Assembly (NCBI RefSeq): GCF_013386765.1
Contig: NZ_JACARE010000018.1
Span: 190,440 to 254,439, forward strand
Direction of reading: 5' to 3'
From: Pseudomonas yamanorum
Lineage (GTDB): Bacteria; Pseudomonadota; Gammaproteobacteria; Pseudomonadales; Pseudomonadaceae
Length of the DNA stretch: 64,000 nucleotides
The notes below the pieces were generated by a model. That model was given only the letters and a program-made list of their open reading frames with translations. It did no database searches and was not told the origin of the DNA. Below, piece after piece: positions 26,957-37,407 of the stretch. The translations under genes and the position numbers were made by a program. How positions within the stretch are numbered: position 1 is the stretch's first letter; each line of letters starts with the position of its first letter.

Positions 26957-28408
26957 TTAGCGCTGGGCTTGAGCGTTCAGTTCTGCCGAGGCTGTTGCGG
27001 CAGGTTCCGGCTTCACCGGATTGGCCGGCCAGGCCTTGCGGTCCAGGTCCAGGTCCGGGAACTGGCTGGAATCGAACACCGGGGTCTTGATGCCCGCAGC
27101 GCGCTGGTTGTCGTAGTCGTTCAGGATGCGCATGGCGATCTTGAACAGGAACGCCAGGGCGAACAGGTTGACGAACGCCAGCAGGGTCATGGTGATGTCG
27201 GCGAAGGCGAACACGGTGCCGAGGTTCTCGATGGAACCCCAGAAAATCAGCACCAGCACCAGCGCGCGGTAGCCCATCAACACCTTGCGGTTGTCGCCCA
27301 CAATGAAGCGCAGGTTGCTCTCGCCGAGGTAGTAGTTGTACATGATCGAGGTGAACACGAACAACGCCAGGGCTACCGAGATGAACATCCGGCCCCAGTC
27401 ACCCACCACGGCCGCCAGGGAGTTCTGGGTCAGGGCAATGCCGTCGCCTTCGAAGCCCGGAGTGTAGAAACCGGACAGCAGGATCAGCAGCGCGGTGCAG
27501 GTGCAGATCACGAAGGTGTCGAGGAATACGCTGAACGCCTGAACCACGCCTTGGGCGATCGGGTGTTCAACCGAGGCCACGGCCGCCACGTTAGGCGCAC
27601 TGCCCAGACCGGCTTCGTTGGCGAAAACGCCGCGCTTCACACCCATGATGATTGCGCTGCCCACCAGGCCACCGAAGGCTTGGTCGAGGCCGAAGGCGCT
27701 CTTGACGATGGTCGCGAGCATGGCCGGCACGTGGTCGAATTGCAGCACGATCACGTACAGGGTCACGGCGATGTAGACCAGGGTCTTGACCGGTACCAGC
27801 AGGTCCGCAATCGAGGCGATACGCTTGATCCCGCCGATGAACACCAGGCCCAGCAGCACGGCCAGGGCCAGGCCGGTGTAGGTGGTGTCCAGGCCAAACG
27901 CGTTGTTCAGCGAGTGAGTCACGGCGTGGGCTTGCAGGCCGTTGAAGGCGAAACCGAAAGTCACCAGCAGCAGGAACGCCATGACCATGCCCAGCCAGCG
28001 TTTTTGCAGGCCGTGCTGAATGTAGTAAGCCGGGCCGCCACGGTAGGTGCCTTCAGCGTCGGTGCGCTTGTAGAGCTGGCCGAGGGAGCATTCGATAAAG
28101 CTCGAGGACATGCCCACCAGTGCGGTGACCCACATCCAGAATACGGCGCCCGGGCCACCCAGGGTCACGGCAATGCCGACGCCTGCGATGTTGCCGGCAC
28201 CCACGCGCCCGGCGAGGCTGAGCATCAGCGCCTGGAACGAGCTGAGCTGGCCGGAGCTGCTCTTGAGGCTGTCTTTGAACACCGAAAACATGTGGAAAAA
28301 GTGACGCAACTGAACGAAACGCGAGCGGATCGTGAAGTAACCACCGAGCCCGACAATGAGCACGATCAATACTTTCCCTGAGAGGAAGTCGTTGATGACT
28401 TCTAGCAT
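26957..28408 (-). CDS. Sodium:alanine symporter (AGCS family)
   Basis: The 483-residue membrane protein begins MLEVINDFLSGKVLIVLIVG and shows the AGCS signature around residues 70-110 (SLAGRVGAGNIAGVGIAVTLGGPGAVFW) and the FANEAGLGSAP motif near 270. About ten to eleven hydrophobic helices are visible. It imports alanine or glycine with sodium. The start at 28408 follows GAGGAA at a good distance; a longer open frame exists upstream but lacks such a site. Close to asparaginase and aspartase genes, it fits a small amino-acid uptake and breakdown neighbourhood. Confidence 0.9.
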   Translation of the reverse strand: MLEVINDFLSGKVLIVLIVGLGGYFTIRSRFVQLRHFFHMFSVFKDSLKSSSGQLSSFQALMLSLAGRVGAGNIAGVGIAVTLGGPGAVFWMWVTALVGMSSSFIECSLGQLYKRTDAEGTYRGGPAYYIQHGLQKRWLGMVMAFLLLVTFGFAFNGLQAHAVTHSLNNAFGLDTTYTGLALAVLLGLVFIGGIKRIASIADLLVPVKTLVYIAVTLYVIVLQFDHVPAMLATIVKSAFGLDQAFGGLVGSAIIMGVKRGVFANEAGLGSAPNVAAVASVEHPIAQGVVQAFSVFLDTFVICTCTALLILLSGFYTPGFEGDGIALTQNSLAAVVGDWGRMFISVALALFVFTSIMYNYYLGESNLRFIVGDNRKVLMGYRALVLVLIFWGSIENLGTVFAFADITMTLLAFVNLFALAFLFKIAMRILNDYDNQRAAGIKTPVFDSSQFPDLDLDRKAWPANPVKPEPAATASAELNAQAQR

Positions 28409-28630
28409 GGAGTGTTCCTCGCTGATTTTTCTAATGGCAAACGCAGGACGGTCCGACGCATCGCTCGGCACCAGGCAGTGCACGACGCTTCGCCCCAATC
28501 CTTTTGCGGGTGTTGTTATTCATGCGGTTTCGCGCTTCCCAGGGTCTCGTTACCGACGACCGCTGACGCGAAGAGGGGCGGCACTATACCTAGGAGTGTG
28601 TGATCCGTCTGCACGAGGCGATTAAAGGTT

Positions 28631-28730
28631 TGTAGGAGCGAGCTTGCTCGCGAAGGTCTTTAACGGTGATGTTGGCTGTCTGGATGATTGCGGTCTCCTT
28701 GCGTTTTTCGCGAGCAAGCTCGCTCCTACA
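28631..28730. repeat. REP-like pair of a second type (TGTAGGAGCGAGCTTGCTCG)
   Basis: The unit TGTAGGAGCGAGCTTGCTCG and its reverse complement flank about 50 bases. This unit differs in sequence from the GTGGGAGC-GGCTTGCC family but has the same paired layout between genes. Confidence 0.8.
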
Positions 28731-28733
28731 AGC

Positions 28734-28770
28734 AAAAAAAAGGGCCTGAAGAACGAGCCTTCAGGCCCTC
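28734..28770 (-). terminator. Terminator of aspA
   Basis: On the minus strand the arms AGGGCCTGAAG and CTTCAGGCCCT run into a T8 tract (A8 on the plus strand at 28734-28741), about 50 bases after the aspA stop. Confidence 0.85.
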
Positions 28771-28822
28771 AAAAGGTGAGAGGTGTCTAGTCCCTCAACC
28801 TGGTGAGCGGTGCAACAAACGC

Positions 28823-30247
<1,425 letters not shown>

Positions 30248-30428
30248 GACGGAAATCATCTCGATAGGGACCCGGGCTAGGCCGGAACGCTGTGAATGCT
30301 AGGCTTGCGGGAAGTTTTGGGCCAATGCTGTTAAACACTGGCCTATGCATAAACGGCATAATGTCGGTGTGACCCCGTTACCATGGCGGACGTGTGTGCC
30401 AAAATGGTGCGTGCCCCGGGAGGATGTG

Positions 30429-31337
30429 ATGAACCTTGAAAGCAAATGGCTGGAAGACTTTAGCGCCCTGGCTGCTACTCGCAGCTTCTCCCAGGCGGCT
30501 GAGCGGCGCTTTGTCACCCAGCCGGCGTTCAGTCGGCGCATCCGCAGCCTGGAGGCCGCGCTTGGCCTGACCCTGGTCAATCGCTCGCGCACTCCGGTCG
30601 AACTGACGGCGGCGGGGCAGTTGTTCCTGGTCACCGCGCGTACCGTGGTCGAGCAGCTCGGCGAAGTGCTGCGGCACTTGCATCACCTGGAAGGCGGGCA
30701 GGGCGAAGTCATGCAGGTGGCGGCGGCCCACTCCCTGGCGCTGGGCTTTTTCCCACGCTGGATCGCGCAACTGCGCAATGAAGGACTGAACATCGCCACC
30801 CGGTTGGTCGCCACTAACGTCGGCGACGCGGTGCACGCGCTGCGCGAAGGCGGTTGTGACTTGATGCTGGCGTTCTACGACCCGGACGCCGCGATGCAGA
30901 TGGACCCGGAGATTTTCCCGTCGCTGCACCTGGGCAACACCGAGATGCTCCCGGTGTGCGCCGCCGATGCTGACGGCAAGCCGCTGTTCGACCTGGAAGG
31001 CGAGGGCAGCGTGCCGCTGCTGGCCTACAGTGCCGGCGCGTTTCTCGGGCGTTCGGTAAACCTGTTGCTGCGCCAGCGAGCGCTGCGCTTCACCACGATT
31101 TACGAAACCGCCATGGCCGACAGCCTGAAAAGCATGGCCCTCGAAGGCCTGGGCATTGCCTGGGTGCCGCAGTTGAGTGTGCGGGCGGAGCTGGCGCGGG
31201 GCGAACTGGTGGTGTGCGGCGGTGCGCAATGGCATGTGCCGCTGGAGATTCGTTTGTACCGCTGCGCCCTGGTGCGCAAGGCGAACGTGCGGTTGTTGTG
31301 GCGCAAGCTGGAAGGTGGAGCGGCGCAGAATACCTGA
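30429..31337 (+). CDS. LysR-family regulator, HypT-like
   Basis: The 302-residue protein has the N-terminal LysR helix-turn-helix (MNLESKWLEDFSALAATRSF, AAERRFVTQPAFSRRIRSLE) and an effector domain (about 90-298) with QVAAAHSLALGFFP near residue 97. The opening and effector segments resemble HypT of E. coli, a hypochlorite-sensing regulator, but the identity is too distant to transfer that role. ATG 30429 follows GGGAGGATGTG. The gene is divergent from aspA, a layout that often means mutual regulation. Confidence 0.85.
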   Translation: MNLESKWLEDFSALAATRSFSQAAERRFVTQPAFSRRIRSLEAALGLTLVNRSRTPVELTAAGQLFLVTARTVVEQLGEVLRHLHHLEGGQGEVMQVAAAHSLALGFFPRWIAQLRNEGLNIATRLVATNVGDAVHALREGGCDLMLAFYDPDAAMQMDPEIFPSLHLGNTEMLPVCAADADGKPLFDLEGEGSVPLLAYSAGAFLGRSVNLLLRQRALRFTTIYETAMADSLKSMALEGLGIAWVPQLSVRAELARGELVVCGGAQWHVPLEIRLYRCALVRKANVRLLWRKLEGGAAQNT

Positions 31338-31353
31338 GCCAACACAGGTCAAA

Positions 31354-31444
31354 GGTGGGAGCTGGCTTGCCTGCGATTGCGGTGGGTCAGCGCCTGAAAT
31401 GTTGGCTGATTCACCGCTATCGCAGGCAAGCCAGCTCCTACAGG
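31354..31444. repeat. REP pair
   Basis: Inverted copies of GTGGGAGCTGGCTTGCCTG surround about 40 bases, directly after the LysR gene. The unit is the same as at 8022-8113. Confidence 0.85.
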
Positions 31445-31544
31445 GTTTTGCGGTGTTTTCGCTGACCTGGAAGTCAATAAAACCGCTACTTTGCGCCACT
31501 GGACAGATGGTCATTCCAGGGGCTGTTTATCTGCGTTATTACGG

Positions 31545-31630
31545 TATACTGCGCGGCCTTCGGCCGGTCCAACCGGCCTTAATTCGTACACCAAGCCACG
31601 CCGGATTTCCCGCGTGGCTTGTTGTTTTTT
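31545..31630 (+). promoter_or_regulatory. purE promoter and attenuator-like leader
   Basis: A TATACT -10 box (31545-31550) is followed by two hairpins and a full rho-independent terminator, all before purE. GGCCGG (31562-31567) pairs with CCGGCC (31573-31578). AAGCCACGC (31593-31601) pairs with GCGTGGCTT (31612-31620), followed by GTTGTTTTTT. CCGGC (31573-31577) can instead pair with GCCGG (31600-31604), which would break both. The next gene start is 38 bases past the T tract. No gene upstream needs this terminator, so conditional readthrough into purEK is the best explanation. Confidence 0.6.
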
Positions 31631-31668
31631 GACGCGCCTGCGGGCGCCCAGAGAGAAGAGGCACGACG

Positions 31669-32160
31669 ATGAGTGCATTGGTTGGCGTGATCATGGGCTC
31701 CAAGTCCGATTGGTCCACCCTTAGCCACACCGCCGATATGCTGGAAAAACTCGGCATTCCCTACGAAGTGAAGGTGGTTTCCGCCCACCGCACGCCGGAT
31801 TTGCTGTTCCAGTATGCCGATGAAGCAGAATCCCGTGGTATCGAGGTGATTATCGCCGGTGCCGGCGGTGCCGCTCACCTGCCTGGCATGTGTGCCGCCA
31901 AGACTCACCTGCCCGTGCTGGGCGTACCGGTGCAGTCGTCGATGCTCTCGGGCGTGGATTCGCTGTTGTCCATCGTGCAGATGCCCGCCGGTATTCCGGT
32001 GGCTACCCTGGCGATCGGCAAGGCCGGCGCGATCAACGCAGCATTGCTGTCTGCCAGCATCCTCGGCGCCAAGCACCCGCAGTTCCACGCGGTGCTGAAA
32101 AAATTCCGTGCTGAGCAGACAGACAGCGTCCTGGACAATCCAGACCCACGCATTGCCTGA
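31669..32160 (+). CDS. purE: 5-(carboxyamino)imidazole ribonucleotide mutase
   Basis: The 163-residue protein is a class I Pur[14 protein letters not shown] near residue 5, VVSAHRTPD near 41, the [13 protein letters not shown] loop near 62 and [22 protein letters not shown] near 84. It moves the carboxyl group of N5-CAIR to give CAIR in purine synthesis. It is followed by purK 12 bases later, its usual partner. An attenuator-like leader lies upstream. Note the GAAGAG ribosome site is placed just beyond the leader terminator. Confidence 0.95.
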   Translation: MSALVGVIMGSKSDWSTLSHTADMLEKLGIPYEVKVVSAHRTPDLLFQYADEAESRGIEVIIAGAGGAAHLPGMCAAKTHLPVLGVPVQSSMLSGVDSLLSIVQMPAGIPVATLAIGKAGAINAALLSASILGAKHPQFHAVLKKFRAEQTDSVLDNPDPRIA

Positions 32161-32172
32161 GGTTGTTGATTG

Positions 32173-33258
32173 ATGAAAATCGGTGTAATCGGTGGCGGCC
32201 AACTGGGCCGCATGCTGGCCCTGGCGGGTACGCCGCTGGGGATGAACTTCGCTTTCCTGGACCCGGCGCCAGACGCCTGCGCGGCTGCGCTGGGTGAACA
32301 CCTGCGGGCTGACTACAGCGACCCGGACCACCTGCGCCAACTGGCCGATGAAGTCGACCTGGTGACCTTCGAGTTCGAAAGCGTCCCGGCCGAAACCGTG
32401 GCCTTCCTGTCGCAGTTCGTGCCGGTGTACCCGAGCGCCGAAGCCTTGCGCATCGCTCGCGACCGCTGGTTCGAGAAGAGCATGTTCAAGGACCTGGGCA
32501 TCCCGACGCCGGCCTTCGCCGACATCCAGTCCCAGGCCGACCTGGACGCTGCAGTCGCCTCCATCGGCCTGCCGGCCGTGCTGAAAACCCGCACACTGGG
32601 TTATGACGGCAAGGGCCAGAAAGTCCTGCGCACCGCTGCCGATGTGGTCGGTACCTTCGCCGAGCTTGGCAGCGTCGCCTGCCTGCTGGAAGGCTTCGTG
32701 CCGTTCACCGGTGAAGTCTCGCTGATCGCCGTGCGTGCCCGGGATGGCGAAACCCGCTTCTACCCGCTGGTGCATAACACCCACGACAGCGGCATCCTCA
32801 AGCTGTCCGTGGCCAGCACCGACCACCCGCTGCAAGCCCTGGCCGAAGATTATTCGAGCCGCGTGCTCAAGCAGCTGGATTACGTCGGCGTGATGGCGTT
32901 CGAGTTCTTTGAAGTCGACGGCGGCCTCAAGGCCAACGAAATCGCTCCGCGAGTGCACAACTCCGGGCACTGGACCACCGAAGGCGCCGAGTGCAGCCAG
33001 TTCGAAAACCACCTGCGGGCGGTAGCGGGCTTGCCATTGGGCTCCACGGCCAAGGTCGGCGAGAGCGCCATGCTCAACTTTATCGGCGTGGTGCCGCCGG
33101 TTGAGCGCGTGATCGCCATCGACGACTGCCATCTGCATCACTACGGCAAGGCCTTCAAGGCCGGGCGCAAGGTCGGCCACGCCAACCTGCGCTGCAAGGA
33201 CCACGCGACGCTGCAAGCGCAGATCCTCAAGGTTGAGGCGTTGATCGCCGAGCAATAA
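32173..33258 (+). CDS. purK: 5-(carboxyamino)imidazole ribonucleotide synthase
   Basis: The 361-residue ATP-grasp enzyme begins KIGVIGGGQLGRMLALAG (nucleotide fold). It contains VTFEFESVPAE, the ATP-grasp lysine segment LKTRTLGYDGKGQ near residue 138, and NEIAPRVHNSGHWT near 256. It makes N5-CAIR from AIR, ATP and bicarbonate for PurE. ATG 32173 is preferred over the TTG one codon before. The gene is complete and co-transcribed with purE. Confidence 0.95.
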   Translation: MKIGVIGGGQLGRMLALAGTPLGMNFAFLDPAPDACAAALGEHLRADYSDPDHLRQLADEVDLVTFEFESVPAETVAFLSQFVPVYPSAEALRIARDRWFEKSMFKDLGIPTPAFADIQSQADLDAAVASIGLPAVLKTRTLGYDGKGQKVLRTAADVVGTFAELGSVACLLEGFVPFTGEVSLIAVRARDGETRFYPLVHNTHDSGILKLSVASTDHPLQALAEDYSSRVLKQLDYVGVMAFEFFEVDGGLKANEIAPRVHNSGHWTTEGAECSQFENHLRAVAGLPLGSTAKVGESAMLNFIGVVPPVERVIAIDDCHLHHYGKAFKAGRKVGHANLRCKDHATLQAQILKVEALIAEQ

Positions 33259-33363
33259 GCCGAGTCCGACGGGAACCATTGGTGACCGTCGTCTCTCTGA
33301 TTGCAGGACGCCAAAGTCTGACTAGGCTTTGGCTTACGCACACTCAATTCAGAGGGAAATGCC

Positions 33364-33609
33364 ATGGGCATCATTGGAACCATCTTTATCGGCCTGATCG
33401 TCGGCCTGCTGGCGCGTTTCCTGAAACCAGGCGACGACAGCATGGGCTGGATCATGACCATCCTGCTGGGTATCGCCGGTTCGCTGGTTGCGACCTATGG
33501 TGGCCAGGCGCTGGGCATCTATCAGGCTGGCCAGGGTGCAGGCTTCATCGGCGCGCTGGTAGGTGCCGTGGTACTGCTGGTGATCTACGGTCTGCTGAAA
33601 AAGAAGTAA
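33364..33609 (+). CDS. GlsB/YeaQ/YmgE-family small membrane protein
   Basis: The 81-residue protein is almost wholly hydrophobic and glycine-rich, with three membrane helices (about 3-20, 28-48, 54-76) and the FLKPGDDSMGWI loop that defines the transglycosylase-associated YeaQ family. AGAGGGAAAT precedes the ATG. It is stress-linked in several bacteria, but the molecular action is unknown. It lies 105 bases after purK and seems an independent transcription unit. Confidence 0.85.
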   Translation: MGIIGTIFIGLIVGLLARFLKPGDDSMGWIMTILLGIAGSLVATYGGQALGIYQAGQGAGFIGALVGAVVLLVIYGLLKKK

Positions 33610-33687
33610 TTTAGCGACCAGGCCCTCTGCGCTGCGCAGGCGCAGAGGGCTAGAATGCCGGCACTGTATTCCTTGCCGAGCCTCTCC

Positions 33688-34224
33688 ATGCGCCGTCTTC
33701 TGTTGACTCTTCTTTTGCTGGGCTGTGGCCTGGCGCACGCTGGCGAACTGCCGGAAACCGACTGGCTGGAACTGATGCCCAAGTCGGACCAGAAAGCCCT
33801 CGAAGAAATGCCCGAAATCGACCACAACTCCCCGGAAGCCCAAGGCACCTTCACCGCAAAGGGTGGCCTGAAGCAGAGCAAGGGCTTGCCGGCGGTGATG
33901 TATTCCACCAAGACCGTGGCCGCGATGAACGGCAAGAACATTCGCATCGGCGGCTACCCTGTGCCGCTGGAAACCGACGCCAAGGGTCGCAGCACGCTGT
34001 TCTTCCTGGTGCCTTACCCGGGCGCGTGCATCCACGTGCCGCCACCGCCGCCCAACCAGTTGGTGCTGGTGCGTTATCCCAAGGGGTTGAAGCTGGATGA
34101 TATCTACACGCCGCTGTGGGTCACGGGCACGCTGAAGGTGGAGAAGGTCAACAACGACCTGGCCGATGCGGCCTATGCGCTGGATGCGGGGAAGGTACGG
34201 GCAGTCAAAGAGTCGGACTTGTAA
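33688..34224 (+). CDS. DUF3299-domain periplasmic protein
   Basis: The 178-residue protein starts with a signal peptide (MRRLLLTLLLLGCGLAHA, cut after residue 18). The mature part carries the DUF3299 pattern: LELMPKSDQKALEEMP, RIGGYPVPLE near residue 87, and FFLVPYPGACIHVPPPPPN near 107-125. The frame is open 11 codons further upstream, but this ATG gives the clean signal peptide. The family is widespread in proteobacteria next to ABC and lipoprotein genes; the role is unproven. The Cys in the PGACIHVPPPPPN segment is conserved in relatives. Confidence 0.78.
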   Translation: MRRLLLTLLLLGCGLAHAGELPETDWLELMPKSDQKALEEMPEIDHNSPEAQGTFTAKGGLKQSKGLPAVMYSTKTVAAMNGKNIRIGGYPVPLETDAKGRSTLFFLVPYPGACIHVPPPPPNQLVLVRYPKGLKLDDIYTPLWVTGTLKVEKVNNDLADAAYALDAGKVRAVKESDL

Positions 34225-34240
34225 GCCGCGACGCAATTCA

Positions 34241-34274
34241 AAATGTGGGAGCTGGCAAGCCAGCTCCCACATTT
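34241..34274. repeat. Perfect 34-base palindrome between convergent genes
   Basis: Arms of 16 bases (AAATGTGGGAGCTGGC and its reverse complement) with a two-base AA centre lie between the DUF3299 gene and the convergent mutarotase gene. It is built from the REP consensus but joined head to head with no spacer, and could end transcription from both sides. Confidence 0.8.
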
Positions 34275-34283
34275 GATTGGGTT

Positions 34284-35183
34284 TTACAGGGCGATACCGC
34301 TGATGCTCACACCCAGGGTATGGCTTTGACCCGGTGCCAGTGTCACCGCATCGTCCAGCACGTTCGCCGTCTCGATGCACAGCATCCCCTGCCAGCCGTC
34401 GTCGGCCATGTCGCTGAAGGCCTTGGCACGTTCGGTCCACGGGTTCCAGATCACCGTCGAGCGCGAGCCCGTGCTGGTGAGCTGGACGCGACGCTGCCAG
34501 TCTTTATCGACAATGTTCAGTTGCGCCGGCGTGTCGAGGTAGATGCGGTCGGTCTCGGCGGTGAAGTGCAGGAGCCCGGATTGCTGCTTGTGGGTCCAGC
34601 CGTCGGCGGTATCGATATAGGTCAGGCCGTCCAACCCTTCGACCTGCACCTTGCGTACATCACTGACGGCAAAGTAGCTGTGCAGCGCCTGGCTGAGGCT
34701 GACGGTCTCGGTGCCACGGTTATGGCTGGTCAGGCGGATGTGCAGTTGATCATCCAGCAGGATGCTCATCTTCACGTCGACCTGATGGGGCCAGCCCGGG
34801 AATCCACCTTCGGGCACCGGCAGTTCCAGCTCCACACGCAGCGCTGTGCCTTGCGCTTCAACGCCCGCCAACGTCCAGTCGGCGGTCCGCACGAAACCAT
34901 GGGCGCCAGCCGGCTCATCACCCTGGTACATGGCCTTGACGCTCTGCGGGTTACGGTCAAATACGCCAAACCACGGCCAGCACACCGGCACGCCGGTACG
35001 AATGCCTTTGCCTTTCTTGAACACCACTTCGTCGTTGGGCCAGATCAGCGGCTTCTCGCCGGCGCGCTGGTAGCTGACGATGTGCGCACCTTGCTGGGCC
35101 ACCACCAATTCGGCGCCGTCATGGCGGATGCGCCAGGCGTTCAGCTCATCCAGTTTTACGGTTTCAACGTTGGGTGTAGACAT
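34284..35183 (-). CDS. D-hexose-6-phosphate mutarotase
   Basis: The 299-residue protein is an aldose-1-epimerase-fold protein of the YeaD type. It has GAHIVSYQRAGEKPLIWPND near residue 32, GIRTGVPVCWPWFG near 60, AGAHGFVRTADW near 93 (catalytic His) and HSYFAVSDVRKVQVEGL near 167; VIWNPW near 248 supplies the glutamate-like region. It interconverts alpha and beta anomers of glucose-6-phosphate and related sugars. It lies alone on the minus strand next to the YciA gene. Confidence 0.85.
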   Translation of the reverse strand: MSTPNVETVKLDELNAWRIRHDGAELVVAQQGAHIVSYQRAGEKPLIWPNDEVVFKKGKGIRTGVPVCWPWFGVFDRNPQSVKAMYQGDEPAGAHGFVRTADWTLAGVEAQGTALRVELELPVPEGGFPGWPHQVDVKMSILLDDQLHIRLTSHNRGTETVSLSQALHSYFAVSDVRKVQVEGLDGLTYIDTADGWTHKQQSGLLHFTAETDRIYLDTPAQLNIVDKDWQRRVQLTSTGSRSTVIWNPWTERAKAFSDMADDGWQGMLCIETANVLDDAVTLAPGQSHTLGVSISGIAL

Positions 35184-35241
35184 GGGCGCGCGCTCTCAAT
35201 GGCAGACAATGGGGCAATGGACCGTCAAAACGTCGCGATGT

Positions 35242-35646
35242 TTAACGCGCCCGCGACGGAACCGAGCGGGTGCGACCGCTGCCGTCGATGGCCACGAACA
35301 CAAACACTGCCTCGGTCACCTTGCGCCATTCGCTGGACAATGGGTCGTCGCTCCACACTTCGACCATCATCTGGATCGAGCTGCGGCCGATTTCCAGGGC
35401 CTGGGTATAGAAGGACAATTGCGCGCCGACAGCCACCGGCACCAGGAATGCCATGCGGTCAATGGCGACGGTCGCCACGCGGCCACCGGCAACCTTGCTT
35501 GCCATGGCCGTGCCGGCCAGGTCCATCTGTGCGACCAGCCAGCCGCCGAAGATGTCGCCGAAACCGTTGGTTTCACGCGGGAGTGCGGTGATTTGCAGGG
35601 CGAGATCGCCTTGCGGGATAGGATCTTCTTGTTCGAGTTCGATCAT
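35242..35646 (-). CDS. Acyl-CoA thioesterase, YciA-like
   Basis: The 134-residue protein is a hot-dog-fold thioesterase. The catalytic helix is NGFGDIFGGWLVAQMDLAG (residues 27-45, with Asp as nucleophile or base), followed by VATVAIDRMAFLVPV near 57. YciA-type enzymes hydrolyse a broad range of acyl-CoA esters and are linked to membrane biogenesis. Size and pattern are complete. Confidence 0.85.
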   Translation of the reverse strand: MIELEQEDPIPQGDLALQITALPRETNGFGDIFGGWLVAQMDLAGTAMASKVAGGRVATVAIDRMAFLVPVAVGAQLSFYTQALEIGRSSIQMMVEVWSDDPLSSEWRKVTEAVFVFVAIDGSGRTRSVPSRAR

Positions 35647-36103
35647 GCCGGTGCCTCTGACCCGTGACGCTTCATGGGTATTTCAAGTGGATAGCCGTCT
35701 TCTGGAAAAACGTTTCAGCACCAACATACACCGCTCGATGCGTTTCTCGTAAGGCGTACTAAAGGGAAACTCTGCCAAATCGGCTGGCGGGCGGCCAACG
35801 ACGTTTTGGCACAGCAGCCCCTCAAGGATGCGGGTCTGGCGCTTGCAATGGCCGAGTATATCGAGCCGTCAGCGCCACGACGACCTCCCGCGCCTCATTT
35901 GGTCGGTAAATCGACGCTGTATTGCGGCTTTTTCCGGCAACTGTGCTCTTGCTCATGTTAATTGCCCCTCTGCGACGGGAATATTTCGCGGATCTGAACT
36001 GTTAAGTGCTCAACGCTGTGCTTTTTCAAGCGATTTGCTATCTTGCCAAGCCTGCCGCAAGTCCCGGGCTTGCCGTCCTGACTACTATAAGAGAAGCCTT
36101 GCC
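35647..36103. other. Gene-free 457-base stretch
   Basis: Between the thioesterase and the MFS transporter no coding potential, REP unit or strong hairpin was recognised. An open frame runs through the last 276 bases into the MFS gene, but its composition is unlike protein and no ribosome site supports it. The stretch must hold the promoters of both flanking genes; AAGAGAAG lies just before the MFS start. Confidence 0.5.
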
Positions 36104-37393
36104 ATGTCCTCCGTGCCCGCAAGCAGTGCGCAACCGTCGCGCCCGCTAACCCGCAACGACTACAAAACCCTGTCGCTGTCTGCCTTGGGCGGGGCGCTGG
36201 AGTTCTACGACTTCATCATTTTCGTGTTTTTCGCCACGGTAGTCGGGAAGCTGTTCTTCCCTGCCGACATGCCTGAATGGCTGCGCATGATGCAGACCTT
36301 CGGCATCTTCGCCGCCGGCTACCTGGCGCGGCCGCTGGGCGGGATCATCATGGCGCACTTCGGTGACCTGCTGGGCCGCAAGAAGATGTTCACCCTGAGC
36401 ATCTTCATGATGGCCGTGCCGACCCTGATCATGGGCCTGCTGCCGACCTACGCGCAGATCGGCCTGTGGGCGCCGATCCTGTTGTTGCTGATGCGGGTGA
36501 TCCAGGGCGCGGCGATTGGGGGTGAAGTCCCGGGCGCCTGGGTATTCGTGTCCGAGCACGTGCCGCCGCGTCATATCGGTTATGCCTGCGGCACCCTGAC
36601 CAGCGGCCTGACGGCGGGCATCCTTTTGGGTTCGCTGGTGGCAACCGCCATCAATACCCTCTACAGCCCGGAGCAGGTGTCGGATTACGCGTGGCGGATT
36701 CCTTTCCTGTTGGGCGGAGTGTTTGGCCTGCTGTCGGTGTACCTGCGTCGCTGGCTGCATGAAACCCCGATCTTCGCCGAGATGCAGCAGCGCAAGACCC
36801 TGGCGGCTGAGCTGCCATTGCGCGCGGTGCTGCGTGACCACCGTGGTGCCATCGTGCTGTCGATGCTGCTGACGTGGCTGCTGTCGGCGGGTGTGGTCGT
36901 CGTTATCCTGATGACGCCGACCGTGCTGCAAACGATCTACCACTTCAGCCCCACGGTGGCGCTGCAGGCCAATAGCCTGGCCATCGTTACCCTGAGCCTG
37001 GGGTGCATTGCCTCCGGTGCCCTGGCCGACCGTTTTGGTGCCGGCCGCGTGCTGATCATCGGTTGCGCCTTGTTGCTGGCCACTTCCTGGACGCTCTATC
37101 ACAGCCTGATGGCTCACCCGGACTGGCTGTTCCCGTTGTACGCCTTGACCGGTCTGTTTGTAGGCACCATCGGTGTGGTCCCCTACGTCATGGTGAAAGC
37201 GTTCCCGCCGGTGGTGCGTTTCAGTGGCTTGTCGTTCTCCTACAACGTCGCCTACGCCGTATTCGGTGGCCTGACGCCATTGGCGGTGTCGCTGCTGATG
37301 AAGGAAAGCCCGATGGGCCCGGCCTACTACGTCGCTGCCCTGTGTGTGATGGGGATGCTGGTGGGTGCTTACCTCTGGAAACGCGGGCGCTGA
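36104..37393 (+). CDS. MFS transporter of the metabolite:H+ symporter type
   Basis: The 429-residue membrane protein has 12 hydrophobic helices. Its MHS-family signatures are LGGALEFYDFIIFVFFATV near residue 27, the GDLLGRKKMF loop near 86, and RVIQGAAIGGEVPGAWVFVSEH near 131. Relatives (ProP, CitA, ShiA types) carry organic acids, osmolytes or dicarboxylates with protons. No neighbouring catabolic gene indicates the substrate. The ATG is placed by AGAGAAG eight bases upstream. Confidence 0.87.
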   Translation: MSSVPASSAQPSRPLTRNDYKTLSLSALGGALEFYDFIIFVFFATVVGKLFFPADMPEWLRMMQTFGIFAAGYLARPLGGIIMAHFGDLLGRKKMFTLSIFMMAVPTLIMGLLPTYAQIGLWAPILLLLMRVIQGAAIGGEVPGAWVFVSEHVPPRHIGYACGTLTSGLTAGILLGSLVATAINTLYSPEQVSDYAWRIPFLLGGVFGLLSVYLRRWLHETPIFAEMQQRKTLAAELPLRAVLRDHRGAIVLSMLLTWLLSAGVVVVILMTPTVLQTIYHFSPTVALQANSLAIVTLSLGCIASGALADRFGAGRVLIIGCALLLATSWTLYHSLMAHPDWLFPLYALTGLFVGTIGVVPYVMVKAFPPVVRFSGLSFSYNVAYAVFGGLTPLAVSLLMKESPMGPAYYVAALCVMGMLVGAYLWKRGR

Positions 37394-37407
37394 CTTACCG
37401 ATAACCT

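Noticed and set aside
35828-36103. N-terminal extension of the MFS transporter by 92 codons
   Set aside because: The added peptide is Arg/Cys/Ser-rich and unlike the family, and AGAGAAG lies before the later ATG that matches MHS transporters.
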